DNA of 7,993 nt from Hyphomicrobiales bacterium (lineage in GTDB: Bacteria > Pseudomonadota > Alphaproteobacteria > Rhizobiales > Aestuariivirgaceae): assembly GCA_003151375.1 (NCBI GenBank), contig PLXI01000057.1, positions 8,408 through 16,400 of the forward strand, read 5' to 3'. The position numbers and the translations under genes are program-made. This document shows positions 6,975 through 7,993 of this stretch, piece after piece; position 1 is the first letter of the stretch; each line of letters starts with the position of its first letter. The notes beneath the pieces are model-generated. The model searched no databases and was not told the origin of the DNA. It was given only the letters and a program-made list of their open reading frames with translations.

Positions 6975-7993
6975 GTGTCCATAGAAAACACAAACGCTGT
7001 TACCCCAACAACGGCTGAAAACGCTGTTGCCCCAACTGAAGCTATTGCTCCAACTGTAACATTTGCCACTCTGGGCTTAAACCCCTCTATTCTCAAGGCG
7101 GTAGAAGAATCCGGCTACACGATTCCTACGCCTATTCAAGCCGAAGCGATCCCTACTATCATGGCCGGGCACGACCTGATGGCCTCTGCCCAGACAGGCA
7201 CTGGTAAAACTGCTGCTTTCATTTTGCCTGCCCTGCACCGCATCGCCGAGCCTTCCGCTGTTCGCAGCAAAGGTCCGCGCGTATTGGTACTGACACCTAC
7301 CCGCGAGTTGGCACAACAAGTCTCCGATGCAGCCACCAAATACGGCAAAAACACGCGCGTAAAAGTGGTCAGCATCTTGGGCGGTATGCCCTACCCGCTG
7401 CAAAACAAATTGCTCTCCAACCCGGTCGACATTCTGGTGGCAACACCGGGTCGTTTGATCGACCATATCGAGCGCGGTCGTATCGACTTTTCGCGTTTGG
7501 AAATATTGATCATGGACGAAGCTGACCGCATGCTGGACATGGGTTTCATTCCGGACATCGAGCGCATCTGCAAGATGATCCCGTTTACCAGGCAGACGCT
7601 GTTCTTCACCGCGACCATGCCACCCGAAATCCGCCGCATCACCGAAACCTTCCTGCACAATCCCGAGAAGATCGAAGTTTCCAGGCCGGCGACCACCGCC
7701 GAGGGCGTGGCCCAGTTTCAGGTCGCGGTTGGCCGCGAGCCGCACGAGAAACGCGACACGCTGCGGCGCCTGCTGCACGACGCCAAGGACCTCCAGAACG
7801 CGATCATCTTCTGCAACCGCAAGCGCGAAGTGGCGCTGTTGTACAAATCGCTGCAGAAACACGGCTTTGCCGTCGGCGCCCTGCACGGCGACATGGATCA
7901 GTCGGCGCGCACCGCGGCCCTCGATCAATTCCGCAAGGGCGAAATTCCGCTGCTGGTGGCCTCCGACGTCGCCGCCCGCGGCCTCGACATTCC
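6975..7993 (+). CDS. DEAD-box ATP-dependent RNA helicase, 5' part, probable mosaic (runs off window)
   Basis: This is an ATP-dependent RNA-unwinding enzyme of the RhlE-like group, acting in ribosome assembly or RNA turnover. A single frame of 339 residues runs from GTG at 6975 to the window edge; motif VI and the C-terminal tail are missing. Visible motifs are the Q motif GYTIPTPIQ, motif I AQTGTGKT (72-79), Ia PTRELAQQ, GG, Ib TPGR, II DEAD (181-184), III TAT (212-214, where the family usually has SAT), IV AIIFCNRK (from 276) and V ASDVAARGLD (329-338). The first 24 residues are a low-complexity Ala/Pro/Thr tail built from a repeat. The part before DEAD reads like betaproteobacterial helicases. 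From about residue 190 on it reads like Rhizobiales helicases, with a sharp rise in GC-ending codons. The family is certain; whether this is one natural gene is doubtful. Confidence 0.9.
   Translation, partial: MSIENTNAVTPTTAENAVAPTEAIAPTVTFATLGLNPSILKAVEESGYTIPTPIQAEAIPTIMAGHDLMASAQTGTGKTAAFILPALHRIAEPSAVRSKGPRVLVLTPTRELAQQVSDAATKYGKNTRVKVVSILGGMPYPLQNKLLSNPVDILVATPGRLIDHIERGRIDFSRLEILIMDEADRMLDMGFIPDIERICKMIPFTRQTLFFTATMPPEIRRITETFLHNPEKIEVSRPATTAEGVAQFQVAVGREPHEKRDTLRRLLHDAKDLQNAIIFCNRKREVALLYKSLQKHGFAVGALHGDMDQSARTAALDQFRKGEIPLLVASDVAARGLDI
6993..7058 (+). repeat. Imperfect 27-bp tandem repeat in the helicase N-terminus
   Basis: Units at 6993-7019 and 7020-7046 begin with AAC GCT GTT, differ at two of their first 18 bases, and are followed by a partial third copy (GCT CCA ACT). 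They encode NAVTPTTAE and NAVAPTEAI, a flexible tail before the helicase core. The repeat stays in frame. Confidence 0.7.
7515..7560 (+). other. Probable mosaic junction within the helicase gene
   Basis: Around the DEAD-RMLDMGF stretch the sequence changes character. Upstream codons such as GTA, ACA, TTG and CAA are mixed in their third base, and 60-bp lines have about 48-63% GC. Downstream, third bases are nearly all G or C, and lines from 7681 on reach about 53-77% GC. The protein changes at the same place from a beta-like to a rhizobial-like sequence. The join is in frame and within a stretch conserved across proteobacteria. It could be an assembly chimera or a recombination point; the exact base cannot be fixed by eye. 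Confidence 0.6.

Noticed and set aside
7077..7928. 283-codon open frame on the minus strand opposite the helicase gene
   Set aside because: It is fully antisense to the helicase, which shows all expected motifs in frame. The antisense protein has no recognisable domain and is a shadow of the codon pattern.
1..7993. Novel system, mobile element, CRISPR array or tRNA
   Set aside because: No transposase, integrase, spaced repeats, tRNA-like cloverleaf or unknown gene cluster was seen. Nearly all the sequence is explained by known glycogen and helicase genes.

Overview
The window carries a bacterial glycogen-metabolism operon, glgC-glgA-pgm-glgX, on the minus strand. It is flanked on the left by the C-terminal part of a flavin reductase-like gene and on the right by the 5' part of a divergent DEAD-box RNA helicase gene. 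The proteins are clearly proteobacterial. The phosphoglucomutase type, its place directly after glgA, and Rhizobium-like stretches in GlgC and Pgm point to an alphaproteobacterium near the Rhizobiales (Hyphomicrobiales). This is inferred from remembered family sequences; no search was run. The glg genes look to be about 50% GC.

Layout: 1-360 (+) is a flavin reductase-domain protein missing its N-terminus. Its stop codon overlaps the glgX stop codon, so the two genes converge with no space between them. From right to left, 6570-357 (-) holds glgC, glgA, pgm and glgX. Their junctions are a 12-bp gap, an ATGA overlap and a GTGA overlap, as expected for one translationally coupled transcript. GlgC makes ADP-glucose from glucose-1-phosphate and ATP. 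GlgA polymerises it into alpha-1,4-glucan. Pgm interconverts glucose-1-phosphate and glucose-6-phosphate. GlgX debranches the glucan during breakdown. Branching enzyme (glgB) and phosphorylase (glgP), often neighbours of this cluster, are not in the window.

6571-6974 is a non-coding divergent control region of about 400 bp. It has a candidate minus-strand promoter for glgC. It also has a good TATAAT -10 box with a GC-rich discriminator that would give the helicase gene a leader of about 200 nt.

6975-7993 (+) is a DEAD-box helicase with a GTG start that runs off the window. It looks like a mosaic. The first half, up to the DEAD motif, resembles betaproteobacterial helicases and has mixed codon third positions. 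From about 7527-7560 on, the protein reads like Rhizobiales (Bradyrhizobium-type) helicases, with strongly GC-ending codons and local GC of about 65-77%. The switch lies inside the most conserved stretch of the gene, where a metagenome assembly chimera or a homologous recombination would join. This is the most notable point in the window. I found no sign of a novel defence, mobile or otherwise undescribed system.
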